From contig JADLFO010000124.1 in the NCBI GenBank assembly GCA_020845455.1, positions 1-43,092 on the forward strand: a DNA stretch of 43,092 nucleotides, read 5' to 3'. The notes under the pieces are model-generated. The model did no database searches, had not been told where the DNA came from, and saw nothing but the letters and a program-made list of their open reading frames with translations. This document shows positions 8,373 to 17,089 of the stretch, piece by piece. Numbering within the stretch: the stretch's first letter is position 1; each line of letters starts with the position of its first letter. The position numbers and the translations under genes were made by a program. The stretch is from Caldilineaceae bacterium (GTDB taxonomy: Bacteria; Chloroflexota; Anaerolineae; Caldilineales; Caldilineaceae).

Positions 8373-9839
8373 ATGTCCTTACAACCTTACATCGTCCGTT
8401 TTTCCGACATCTCCAAGACACAGCGTTTCCATACCCAGTACAATCGAAGATGGCGAAACCTGGGGCTGGCGGCGTTGGTCTGCTTGCTCCTGCCCCTGTT
8501 GGCGGCGTGCGGCCCCCAACGTCGCGCCGGCGAAAGCGACCTGACCGCGCAGACGCTCCGCATCGCCCAAGAGTATGAGCAGGATGGCGACCTGAACCGC
8601 GCCCGTACCCAGCTTCAGGGGCTTGACGCTGCCAACCCGACCCAATGGCTGATCTATCTGGCCGAAACGCGCGTCCACGACCAGCCGGCCCAGGCGGAGA
8701 CCAACGCCCTGGTCTGGTTGGCGATGGCGTTGGGGCTGCAATCGCGGCCGCTGGTGGACTATGCCGTCCAGAACAATCTCTTGGTCAACGCGCCGGCGCC
8801 CACGCTGGAGACGGCAGCGCAGGCCGGGTCTGCGGCCATTTCCCTGGCCCCGGCCACCGAGACGTCTGTCGCGCCGCCCGCGCCCGACCCCGCAGGCTCA
8901 ACCGCACTAACCACAACCGCAGCGACCACGACTATCGACGCCGGCGCGAGCGTGACGGTGAGCCAGGGCGTGAGCGAAACGGCCCCTGCCGCGCCCGAAC
9001 CGGCGGCGCTGCCCACGGCCACGACCGTAACCAAACCGATGGCCCAAGCGTCGAATGCTATGAATGTGCGCGGGGGACCGGGCACGGCTTACCCCGTCGT
9101 CGGCGCGATCAACACCGGCGACCAGGTCGAGATCATCGGCAAGAACCCGCAGGCGGACTGGTGGCAGGTGCTGCTCGCCAACGGCACGCAGGGGTGGGTC
9201 TATGGCCCGCTGGTACAGACCCTGGGCGACACGACGGCGGTCGCCTTGGCGGCCAATATCCCTGAGCCGCCGCCCACGCCGACGCCTGCGCCGGTGGCCG
9301 CTGCGCCCACCCCGGCAGAACCACCACCGGCAGAGCCACCGCCCGCCGAAACGCCGCAGCCCGAACAGCCGCCTGCGCCCGCGCCCGATGGGCCGGACTT
9401 TGTGACAGTGGAAAAACGGCTGTGGGATGTCTATGAAAACGGCGGCAGCACCAACAGCGGCTCGGTCACCTGTGGCGAGAAGCGCGAACTGCATGTCAAC
9501 GTGTTGGATGCCGCCGGCAATCGCATCAACGGGGTCGCCGTTCAGGCCATCTATGGCGCGCAGGAAGTGTATGTGACCGGCTCGCAGGGCAAAGGCGACG
9601 GCCAAGTCGAGTTTGTCTTGGGACGCGGCCAGGGCGTCAAAGTGATCCGCGACGCCGACGGCCGCGAGGTCACCAGCGAGACCGTAGACGGGCTGTCGAC
9701 CGAGCCGGCCAATATCCCTTACGAAACCTTGATCGGCGCACGCTACTGTGACGACGAGGCCGACTGCAAGGCGTTTGTCGACCTGCCCGGCTGTTGGGGT
9801 CACTATAGCTGGACGGTCACGTTCAAACGCAAATATTAA
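8373..9839 (+). CDS. Lipoprotein with SH3b domain and C-terminal Ig-like domain
   Basis: 488-aa exported protein. A signal peptide with an unusually long basic n-region (1-30) ends in lipobox LAAC, with lipidated Cys46. Residues 50-145 are helical, repeat-like sequence (AQEYEQDGDLNRARTQLQGL). Residues 150-222 are an Ala/Thr/Pro linker. An SH3b domain spans about 223-282 (MNVRGGPGTAYPVVGAI, then WWQVLLANGTQGWVYG), a fold often used to bind cell-wall peptides. A Pro-rich spacer (PPPTPTPAP) leads to a C-terminal domain (about 345-488, LHVNVLDAAGNRINGVAV) with four Cys. That domain resembles the C-terminus of the next gene product. The start is uncertain because no ribosome site is evident and the n-region is long. 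Function unknown; cell-envelope sensing or binding is inferred from SH3b. Confidence 0.72.
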   Translation: MSLQPYIVRFSDISKTQRFHTQYNRRWRNLGLAALVCLLLPLLAACGPQRRAGESDLTAQTLRIAQEYEQDGDLNRARTQLQGLDAANPTQWLIYLAETRVHDQPAQAETNALVWLAMALGLQSRPLVDYAVQNNLLVNAPAPTLETAAQAGSAAISLAPATETSVAPPAPDPAGSTALTTTAATTTIDAGASVTVSQGVSETAPAAPEPAALPTATTVTKPMAQASNAMNVRGGPGTAYPVVGAINTGDQVEIIGKNPQADWWQVLLANGTQGWVYGPLVQTLGDTTAVALAANIPEPPPTPTPAPVAAAPTPAEPPPAEPPPAETPQPEQPPAPAPDGPDFVTVEKRLWDVYENGGSTNSGSVTCGEKRELHVNVLDAAGNRINGVAVQAIYGAQEVYVTGSQGKGDGQVEFVLGRGQGVKVIRDADGREVTSETVDGLSTEPANIPYETLIGARYCDDEADCKAFVDLPGCWGHYSWTVTFKRKY

Positions 9840-9959
9840 GCGGGAACGCTTTGACAACGTGAAGCCTAGTGAACTGGCCGTGTGGCGACCGGCTCATCCC
9901 GCCCGCATCTTAGCCCCCATCCCGACCCCCATCCCAACTGTGGACGGCAAGGAGGATTC

Positions 9960-12584
9960 GTGAAGCACGAATTTATCAAGTTTGCGCCGCTGTTTGCCGG
10001 GTTAACCGACGGCGAGCGTGAACTCCTGGCCGCTGGGTTTGCCGAGGGCAAGTGCGCCGCACAGACCGTGCTGCTCAAGGCCGGCGAACGCAGTGACGCC
10101 ATGTTTCTGGTCGGCCAAGGGTTTGTCGGCCTCTCCACGCAGAGCGGCGCGACGCTCGCCACGTTGGGGCCGGGCAGCCTGATCGGCGATGCCAGCCTCT
10201 TTCGCGGCCAGCCGCAAGATGTCACCGCCACGGCGCTGTCGGACCTCCAGTATTGGAAGCTCACCGACCGCGGGCTGCGCGACCTGATCGTGCAGCACCC
10301 GGCGCTGGGGTTGAAGCTGAGCCGCAACTTCGGCGGCCTCTTGGCCCAGATGGAAGACTATTTGGTGCAGCGGCTGGCGCGTGTCCCCGAACTCTCTGGG
10401 CTGCCGCCACACACGCTGCAGGCCTTGGCCGCCTATCTCAAACCGCGCCATCTCAACGCCCAAGAGGTGATCTACCGTGCCGGCGATGCCCCGGCCGGGC
10501 TGTTTTTGGTCGAAACCGGTGAGGTGGAACTGCGCGCCGACGTGGAGACAGGCGGCGAACGCACCCAAAAGCTCGCCCCCGGCGCGCTCTTTGGCGCGCT
10601 GACGCTGCTCACCGGCAAACCGTCGACGCAGAGTGCCGTCGCCGGCCAGGACAGCACCATTTGGGCGGTGAGCGCCGACGAGTTTGCCGCCATCAGCAGC
10701 CGCCAACCCGGGCTGCGCCGCACCTTGGCGCGCAATGCCCGCGCCCGTCTGAGCAAGGCCGACCAATCGCAGGCTGTGCTGCGCCTGGCGCAGATGCCGC
10801 TCTTTGCCGATGTGCCGCCGCAGGTGATGCAGGCGATTGCCCAGCGCATGGTCCTGCAGCATGTGCCCGCAGGCGAGCGCGTCTATATGATGGGCGAAGC
10901 GGGCGACGCGCTCTATCTCATCGAAAACGGCGAGGTGGAACTGACCAGCGAGAACGCCGGCGGCGTGGTCGAGGAATTGGCGCGCATCGGCGGCGGCGGC
11001 TTTTTTGGCGAGATGGGGCTGCTCTCCGGGCAGATCCGCGGCGAGGACGCCACCGCCATCCGCAACACCAACCTGTGGATTCTGCCCAAGGCCGAACTCG
11101 ACACGCTGGCGACACAGCACCCACAGATCGGCCAGGCGCTGAACAAGGCTTTGGCCGAGCGCATCGCCGCGCCCGAAGCCGGCTATGATGAAGATCGCTT
11201 CCGCCGCTTCTATCTTTTGTCCGACCTCAGCCCGCACGATCTGCGCCAGGTGGCCGACCATCTGCGCCCCACCCGCTATCGGGCGGGGGAGCAAATTTAT
11301 CGCGCCAGCAGCACGGCGAATATGCTCTATCTGCTCGAAAAGGGCCATGTGCGTATACAGCCGTTGAGCGGGGGCGGTTGGGTCTTGGGGCCGGGCGAGG
11401 CCTTTGGCGAGCGCGCCCTGCTCACCAACCAGCCGCACAACGCCGGCGCGCTGGCCGAGACCGACATCGACGTCTGGACGTTGAGCAAGGCCGACTTCGA
11501 TATGTTGATGAACCGCTATCCCAGCCTGGCGATCAGCCTGAGCCGGGTGTTGAGCCAGCGGCTGGCCGAGCTAAACGCCGGCGGATTCGACGACGAGGAG
11601 GTCTACACCGGCTATGCGCCGGTGCGGCCCGAGGCGGCGACCAATGTGCCCTCACGCCGGCGGCGGCCATCGGCGGTCGAAAGCCCGCTGCCCGCGCCGC
11701 GCGCACGCGGCGGCTTCGGTCAGTGGTTCGCCAACCTCAGCCCCATCGGCAAAATTCAACTGGCCGTGCTGCTGCTGCTCTTGATCTGGCTGCTGGCGAT
11801 TGCCGCGCCCGCGGCTTTCCTGAGCCTGCTGCGCGGCGCCAGCGTCGCCAGCGGCGCGGAACTGACCACGCGCAGCAATTTGCTCAACGCCATCAATGCC
11901 GTCTATGCCGTGGGCAGCTACGAGGTGGCCTCCAAAGATAAGGAACTGGCCGAGGCGCTGGCGATGGCCGATAAGGCAGTGCCGCCCACGCCCACCCACA
12001 CGCCGCTGCCCACCCAGACCGCGATCCCGACCAGCACGCCGCTGCCGACCCACACGCCTACGCCCGTGCCCACCGCCACCGCGACCCAGCCGCCGCCCGT
12101 CTTTGTGCAGGAACTGCTCCCTCAAGCGCCGCCCACGCCCGAACCCGCGGCCGCTGTGGCCGCCGTGGCCCCGCGCGCCTGGGACCCACGCCTCGATAGG
12201 CTGGGCGTGCGTGTCGAGGACGCGCCGGCCGCGCCCGGCCAACAGTACTGGCGGTTGATCGAAGCTCGCTGGGCCGACGAACAGCAGTCGGGCGGCAAGC
12301 ACCACATCTATGTCGAAGCCCTAGACGAGAACGGCAACCGCATCGTCGGCCAGCCGGTGACCGTCTATTGGGGCGACGGCAGCTATACCGGCGGCATCGA
12401 GGACAAGGCCGCGCCCGATTTCGGCTATAACTACATGATGTACGCCGCGGGCAACGCCTACAATGTCAAGGTCGAAGGGCTGCCCAGCGAGATACTGGTC
12501 GGCGCAGGCATGGGCAGCATCGAACAGCCCAAATACGGCATTCATACCTCGTTCTATCTGGTCTATCAGCGGGCTACCAAATAG
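9960..12584 (+). CDS. Membrane protein with four tandem cyclic-nucleotide-binding-like domains and an extracytoplasmic domain
   Basis: 874-aa protein. Starts at GTG 9960 behind a perfect GGAGG (9951-9955); an upstream in-frame ATG would place that site inside the gene. Four CRP-type beta-roll domains follow one another, about residues 5-120, 140-265, 275-405 and 413-538. Only the third keeps the phosphate-cassette Glu plus an Arg (FGEMGLLSGQIRGEDATA); the fourth has FGERALL with His for Arg; the first two are degenerate. No helix-turn-helix DNA-binding domain is present. One membrane helix follows (about 597-622, LAVLLLLLIWLLAIAAP), then a Pro/Thr-rich stalk (about 674-714) and an extracytoplasmic domain (740-874, HHIYVEALDENGNRIVGQPV) related to that of the preceding lipoprotein. 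It is likely a one-pass sensor coupling envelope and cytoplasmic nucleotide signals. Ligand and output are unknown. Confidence 0.82.
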   Translation: MKHEFIKFAPLFAGLTDGERELLAAGFAEGKCAAQTVLLKAGERSDAMFLVGQGFVGLSTQSGATLATLGPGSLIGDASLFRGQPQDVTATALSDLQYWKLTDRGLRDLIVQHPALGLKLSRNFGGLLAQMEDYLVQRLARVPELSGLPPHTLQALAAYLKPRHLNAQEVIYRAGDAPAGLFLVETGEVELRADVETGGERTQKLAPGALFGALTLLTGKPSTQSAVAGQDSTIWAVSADEFAAISSRQPGLRRTLARNARARLSKADQSQAVLRLAQMPLFADVPPQVMQAIAQRMVLQHVPAGERVYMMGEAGDALYLIENGEVELTSENAGGVVEELARIGGGGFFGEMGLLSGQIRGEDATAIRNTNLWILPKAELDTLATQHPQIGQALNKALAERIAAPEAGYDEDRFRRFYLLSDLSPHDLRQVADHLRPTRYRAGEQIYRASSTANMLYLLEKGHVRIQPLSGGGWVLGPGEAFGERALLTNQPHNAGALAETDIDVWTLSKADFDMLMNRYPSLAISLSRVLSQRLAELNAGGFDDEEVYTGYAPVRPEAATNVPSRRRRPSAVESPLPAPRARGGFGQWFANLSPIGKIQLAVLLLLLIWLLAIAAPAAFLSLLRGASVASGAELTTRSNLLNAINAVYAVGSYEVASKDKELAEALAMADKAVPPTPTHTPLPTQTAIPTSTPLPTHTPTPVPTATATQPPPVFVQELLPQAPPTPEPAAAVAAVAPRAWDPRLDRLGVRVEDAPAAPGQQYWRLIEARWADEQQSGGKHHIYVEALDENGNRIVGQPVTVYWGDGSYTGGIEDKAAPDFGYNYMMYAAGNAYNVKVEGLPSEILVGAGMGSIEQPKYGIHTSFYLVYQRATK

Positions 12585-12768
12585 GGCCTGTCTTTCGCCA
12601 AAGCGCAGCGCGGGGGCGGCCCCATGCCGGCCTCTTGGGATGAACCGGATGCAGCGCTTCCCTGTTTATCTTCGTCAGCCCTCATGCGGCGGCATGGCCT
12701 TGCAGCCTGCCGCCGTTTTGTTGGCGTGCCGGGCTATAACGCTGGAGACATGGGGCGCGAGATCGCAC

Positions 12769-13521
12769 TCAGGAGCGGATCGTCAGGTCATGCACGCCGA
12801 AGATGGTCTGGCGGCTGCCGGCGATAAACGGGTGATCCCGCCCGTCGCGGCTAGGTCGCCAGATGGCCACGCCCCAGCGCAGCGCCGTGCGATGGCTGCG
12901 TGCCACGGCCTGGCTAAAGGGTTGGCCGCCCAACCAGTTGCGTAGAAAGATCGAAAGGCTGGGTTCGGGCAGCCAGTTGACACCACATGCGCCATTGGTC
13001 ACCTTGGCGCCCAGCGCCAGCCAGGTCGGGGCGAGGCCGGCCCCATAACAGTTGACGCCGTAGACCATACGCAGGTCGAGCAGAGCGGGGTCGGCGCGCT
13101 GGGCGGCCAGCAGCGGCCCAAAGGTCTCCGGCCCGACCAAGACCTTGCCCTGATACCCGACCAGGGCGTGCGGCTGGCCGTGGACCAGCAGCAGCACGTC
13201 TACCTGATGGGTGCGGCTGGCGTCGCGCAGGGCGGCGACCAGTTGGGGGCCGGTTGCCTTCTCATCTTCGAGCAGGATGACTCGGTCATAGCGGCGGTAC
13301 GCGCCGTAGACCCGCAGCAGCAGTTTGGCGTATTCCTCGGTCACATAGTCGACGACCTGGTTAGCCCAGCGCGGCAGCGGCACGCCATGAATATGGCCGA
13401 CGTTTTCCAGAAAGACGACCAGGGCGATCGGCTTGCGCGGCGCGGGTGCGCGGGGCGTGCTGGGTGGCGCAACGCTGGGTGTTGCGTTAGGCGGGGTCGT
13501 GGCGCTAGGCGCGGCGGGCAT
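12769..13521 (-). CDS. Predicted caspase-like (clan CD) cysteine peptidase
   Basis: 250-aa protein. After a Pro/Thr-rich N-terminal 40 residues, an alternating strand-helix domain begins (IALVVFLENVGH). A hydrophobic strand ends in His-Gly (DVLLLVHG, His114-Gly115), and about 44 residues later another ends in Cys (MVYGVNCYGAG, Cys158). This is the His/Cys dyad layout of the caspase-hemoglobinase fold. The start at 13521 (MPAAPS) is chosen because the longer frame overlaps the upstream gene; the upstream stop is two bases away, so translation is probably coupled. No signal peptide is evident. Fold assignment rests on motif spacing only; substrate unknown. Confidence 0.55.
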   Translation of the reverse strand: MPAAPSATTPPNATPSVAPPSTPRAPAPRKPIALVVFLENVGHIHGVPLPRWANQVVDYVTEEYAKLLLRVYGAYRRYDRVILLEDEKATGPQLVAALRDASRTHQVDVLLLVHGQPHALVGYQGKVLVGPETFGPLLAAQRADPALLDLRMVYGVNCYGAGLAPTWLALGAKVTNGACGVNWLPEPSLSIFLRNWLGGQPFSQAVARSHRTALRWGVAIWRPSRDGRDHPFIAGSRQTIFGVHDLTIRS

Positions 13522-13523
13522 CG

Positions 13524-13832
13524 CTATTCGAGATGGTCCCCCTGGCTGTGCGCTGTTTTGACCACGCGCAGCTTGAAATTCTGCGTCAACTCGTCCATGC
13601 CCGACGCCAGCTTCTCCCATTCGGGCGAGAGAAAGATGGAGCGCGCCTTGTCGATATCCTCGATCTCGCCTCCGCTGGTGATCTGCGGCGGCGCGCCCCA
13701 CACCGTATAGAGTACTTCGGTGACGCGAAAGCCGAGCTTCGCCAGCCCCGGCGCCAGCTTATTGACCAGATATTCCTGGGCTTCCTGCTCGTGGCCCTCG
13801 CGCATATCGTAACTGATCAACACCTTCAACAT
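13524..13832 (-). CDS. Small conserved hypothetical, possible dimeric ferredoxin-like fold
   Basis: 102-aa protein. The opening MLKVLISYDMREGHEQEAQEY reads as a strand followed by a helix and resembles the small alpha/beta-barrel (ABM/NIPSNAP-like) proteins that dimerise. The later WEKLASGMDELTQNF fits the last helix of that fold. It lies immediately upstream of the caspase-like gene in the same operon, with 51 bases to the PucC-like gene on its 5' side. No catalytic residues are recognised. Function unknown; fold is a guess from secondary-structure pattern. Confidence 0.6.
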   Translation of the reverse strand: MLKVLISYDMREGHEQEAQEYLVNKLAPGLAKLGFRVTEVLYTVWGAPPQITSGGEIEDIDKARSIFLSPEWEKLASGMDELTQNFKLRVVKTAHSQGDHLE

Positions 13833-13883
13833 GAATATCCTCGTCCTTCTCCGCGTCCCTCTTCATCGTGTCCAGCGGGCGTG

Positions 13884-15227
13884 TTAATCCGAAGCCAGCG
13901 CCAAGACTTCATGCAACTGGACTTGGGCGTCGCGCTGGAACTCCTCCACCGAGATGCGCCGGAAGAGCCAGACGGCGGCGATCAGCCCGGCGATCTCGAT
14001 CCCAAAAACAGCAATATAGCCCGCGGCCGGGGCTTGGGTCAAGCGCAGCACGACATCGCGCACCAGCCCGCTGATGATGTTGCCCAATGCCTGGCCCGCA
14101 AAATTGGCCACGCCCCACGCGCCCATATAGAGGCCGGCGGCTTCGGGCACGGTCATATCGATCATAAAGCTCAGGTTGCTGACGGTCATTAGCCCGCCGC
14201 CCAGCCCCAGCACCCAGACTGCGGCCATAAAGGCGGTGGGCAAGCCTGTCAGCCCGGCGGCGATGATGCCGCCAAACGCGGCGATGACCACCGCCGCGCC
14301 CCAGTTGGCGCTGCGTTTTTTGCCAAAGCGCCGCACCACGGGCAGCCCGCCCAACAGGGTCATAAAGACGCCCACGCCCCAGATCGACGTCAGGCGCGTG
14401 GTCTGCGCCACGGGCATCCCCAACACATCGGCCCCATAGGGTTCGAGCATCACATCCTGGGCATGGATGCTGAGCAGCACCAGCAGCAGATAGACAAAAA
14501 AGCGCCGCGCCGACGGGTTGCCCGCCAGGGCGCGATAGGCGTCGAGCGGGTGGTCGGCGCTGTGCCGCGCCCCGCGCCCCGTGGCTGCCGGCTCCAGCCC
14601 GCCCGCACCGACCAAGACCAGGACGCTGGCGATCATCCAGACCAGGCCAAAGGCATTGTAGAGCGCCTGCTCGCTGAAAGGCTCGAGCAGGGCGGCGATG
14701 CCCAACGCCGTGGCAATGGTCGAGAGGATCATAGCGGTCCACATCAGGCTGACCGTGCGGCTGCGCCAGCCTGGGGCGTCGTGGGTCAGGTCGCTGAGCA
14801 GCGACAGATAGCTGACCGACGCCACGTTGACGCCCACGCCCCACAGGGTAAAGCTGCCCAGGGCGGCGATCACGCCCCACCCCACATGGGCATCGAGCAT
14901 ATACACGGCGTGGGCGGTGAGATAGCTGCCAAACGAGGCCATCAGCCCGCCCAGCACGATCCAGGGGGAGCGATGCCGCCCGCCGATGGGGTAACGGTCG
15001 GCCCAGTTGCCCACCCAAACCTGCAGCGGGGAGAGCAAATAGGGCGCCGAGACCAGAATGCTCACCCACAGCGCCGACATGCCCATATCGGCGATCATGA
15101 CGCGGTTGAGCGTGCTGGTCACCGGCACGACGGTGATCGAGACGCCGACATGGACAAGGGCGAGTTGCAGGACGCGCCGCCAATTCATAGACCGGTTCAT
15201 GGCGCGAAGAATAGCATAGATTCCCAT
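13884..15227 (-). CDS. PucC/BCH-family major facilitator superfamily protein
   Basis: Twelve-helix-type membrane protein of about 447 aa. The first helices carry TSTLNRVMIADMGMSALWV and SAPYLLSPLQVWVGNWADRYP, the signature of the BCH transporter (PucC/LhaA) branch, which in phototrophs helps assemble light-harvesting complexes. GGRHRSPWIVLGG is the conserved cytoplasmic loop after helix 2. No photosynthesis gene is visible nearby, so the cargo here is unclear. Start is ambiguous: ATG 15227 has GGAG just upstream; ATG 15200 and 15188 and TTG 15251 are alternatives. It is in an operon with signal peptidase and the AI-2E/HAD fusion. Confidence 0.8.
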   Translation of the reverse strand: MGIYAILRAMNRSMNWRRVLQLALVHVGVSITVVPVTSTLNRVMIADMGMSALWVSILVSAPYLLSPLQVWVGNWADRYPIGGRHRSPWIVLGGLMASFGSYLTAHAVYMLDAHVGWGVIAALGSFTLWGVGVNVASVSYLSLLSDLTHDAPGWRSRTVSLMWTAMILSTIATALGIAALLEPFSEQALYNAFGLVWMIASVLVLVGAGGLEPAATGRGARHSADHPLDAYRALAGNPSARRFFVYLLLVLLSIHAQDVMLEPYGADVLGMPVAQTTRLTSIWGVGVFMTLLGGLPVVRRFGKKRSANWGAAVVIAAFGGIIAAGLTGLPTAFMAAVWVLGLGGGLMTVSNLSFMIDMTVPEAAGLYMGAWGVANFAGQALGNIISGLVRDVVLRLTQAPAAGYIAVFGIEIAGLIAAVWLFRRISVEEFQRDAQVQLHEVLALASD

Positions 15228-15307
15228 AGACTCCAATAGGTTTGCTTCCAATTAGAGCCAGACTGCTGGAGACGGCCCGTCAGAACCAGGCGGGTAGGGT
15301 CAGCCTG

Positions 15308-17083
15308 TCAGAGCCAGTCGACTAGCTCGGCGCTGCCGGCGAGGACCAGGTCGCTTTCCAACAGGTCATGTTCTTCGCCCAGCCCGCAGAGCACGCCGAC
15401 GGTCGCCATCTCGGCGGCGCGGGCGGCGCGCAGATTGCTGTCGGTGTCGCTCACCATCAAGACCTGATGCGGTTCCAGGAGCAGCCGCGCCGTGGCGTTG
15501 ACCAGTGCGTCGCTGTGCGGCAGGAGGTTACGCACGTCGTTGCGCCCCAGGATCAGCGCAAAGGTGGTGGGCGATAGCCCGGCGTTGCGGAAGAAGTGGC
15601 GGATGGCGGCGTCATCGCGCGTCGAGACCAGCACCAGCCGGTAGTGAGGCGCCAGCCGCAGCAGCATGTCCACCACGCCGGGTAGCGGCTCCAGATGGGG
15701 CGCAGCAGGATAGCCGCGCAGCCGGTCGAGCGTGGGCAGGATGCGGTCGATGCGTTCCTGGTTGCTCAGCCGCCGCGACTGGCTGACCAGAAAGTTGACC
15801 AGCCCCTCGATCCCCACCATCGCCCGGCGCATCATCCGGCCGCGCAGGTCGGGCGCAAGCAGCGGGTCGAGCCAGCCGACAGGGCGCTTGGCCCACGCCA
15901 CCAACGACCAGTCCAGCCGGGTCAGCGTGCCGTCGAGATCAAAGATGATCGCTTCGATCTTGCGCCCGGCGAGCAGGCCGGGGATGCGGATGGCGGCCTG
16001 GGCGGCACGTCGGGGTTCAAACGGCTCCAGGTCAAAGAGGCGGTGATAGAGATAGCGCAGGATCACGCGCGTGCTCGCCATGATGGGCATGGCGAGCAGC
16101 ACGCCGAGCAGTCCAAAAACCAGCGTGCCGGCGATGATCCCCACAAAGGCCACAGCAGGGTGCAGCTTGACCTGCCCGCCGACGAGGCGCGGGATCAGAT
16201 AGATGTTTTCGATCTGGGCGGTGATGATGTAGATGATCAGGACGATGACGGCAAAGGTCAAGTTGTTGACCGGCAGCCATACCGACCCCTGCAAGAGGGC
16301 AAACGCCGTACCGATAGCCCCGCTGATGCCCGGCCCGATCGAGGGCAGAAACTCCATCACGGCGGCCAGCACGGCCAGCCCCCCGGCATTGGGCATGCCG
16401 ACGATCAACAGTGGGACCCAGGTGATGACCCCCATGGCGAAGGCGAGCGTCAACTGGCCGCGCAAAAACGCATGCCAGACCTGCCCCAGTTCCTGGCCGA
16501 TGCGCCGCGCGTCTTCCTGGTAATCCACGGGGATCTGGTCCATGAACAGACGCTGCAGCTTGTAGATGTCCTTGAGGATCCAGAAGTTGAGCACCAAGAC
16601 ATAGATCACGCTGATGACGCTATTGGTCACCCCGCGCGCGATCGAGAGCGGGTTGCCGGTGGCGAGCAAGAGAACGTTGCTCAACACGTTGCCCGCCTCC
16701 TGCAACATCATGCCAAACGAGAGGCGATAGGGGCCGAGTTGGAGCAGCGAGCCGTTGGAGACGTTTTGCAGGTTGTCGATTAGCTCTTGCAGCGTGCCTT
16801 GCAGCGCAGTCACCAGGTCGGCCAGCCGCGGGATCACGATCAGCGGGGTGAGCGCCACGACGACCAGCAGCGCCAAATAGATGGCGCTGACGGCAAGGCC
16901 GCGCGCCCAGCCGGTGCTGCGTTGAATCCAGTTGACGGGATAGCTGAGGATAAAGGCGAGCAGAAAGGCGACGACTGTCGGCCCAATCAACACCCGAAAG
17001 GTGATCAGGAGCAGAATGGCGACGACCGCCAGCGCGGCGGCGACGAGGGTCTTGGTCAGATTACTCCAACGTCGCGCACCCAT
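15308..17083 (-). CDS. AI-2E-family permease fused to a HAD-superfamily hydrolase
   Basis: 591-aa fusion. Residues 1-350 form the eight-helix AI-2E transporter/PerM domain: LLAFILSYPVNWIQR near the start, the long periplasmic helix pair (LADLVTALQGTLQELIDNL), FLPSIGPGISGAIGTAFALLQ, and the final GPL-like GLLGVLLAMPIMASTRVIL. Residues 375-591 are a HAD phosphatase with motif I IFDLDGTLT (nucleophile Asp382, acid/base Asp384), motif II LVLVSTRDD, and motif IV MVSDTDSNLRAARAAEM. The usual motif III Lys is not evident (LLPHSDALVN is at that place). Both halves look intact in one frame. It starts six bases after lepB ends. The transported compound and the phosphorylated substrate are unknown. Confidence 0.87.
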   Translation of the reverse strand: MGARRWSNLTKTLVAAALAVVAILLLITFRVLIGPTVVAFLLAFILSYPVNWIQRSTGWARGLAVSAIYLALLVVVALTPLIVIPRLADLVTALQGTLQELIDNLQNVSNGSLLQLGPYRLSFGMMLQEAGNVLSNVLLLATGNPLSIARGVTNSVISVIYVLVLNFWILKDIYKLQRLFMDQIPVDYQEDARRIGQELGQVWHAFLRGQLTLAFAMGVITWVPLLIVGMPNAGGLAVLAAVMEFLPSIGPGISGAIGTAFALLQGSVWLPVNNLTFAVIVLIIYIITAQIENIYLIPRLVGGQVKLHPAVAFVGIIAGTLVFGLLGVLLAMPIMASTRVILRYLYHRLFDLEPFEPRRAAQAAIRIPGLLAGRKIEAIIFDLDGTLTRLDWSLVAWAKRPVGWLDPLLAPDLRGRMMRRAMVGIEGLVNFLVSQSRRLSNQERIDRILPTLDRLRGYPAAPHLEPLPGVVDMLLRLAPHYRLVLVSTRDDAAIRHFFRNAGLSPTTFALILGRNDVRNLLPHSDALVNATARLLLEPHQVLMVSDTDSNLRAARAAEMATVGVLCGLGEEHDLLESDLVLAGSAELVDWL

Positions 17084-17089
17084 GGCGGG

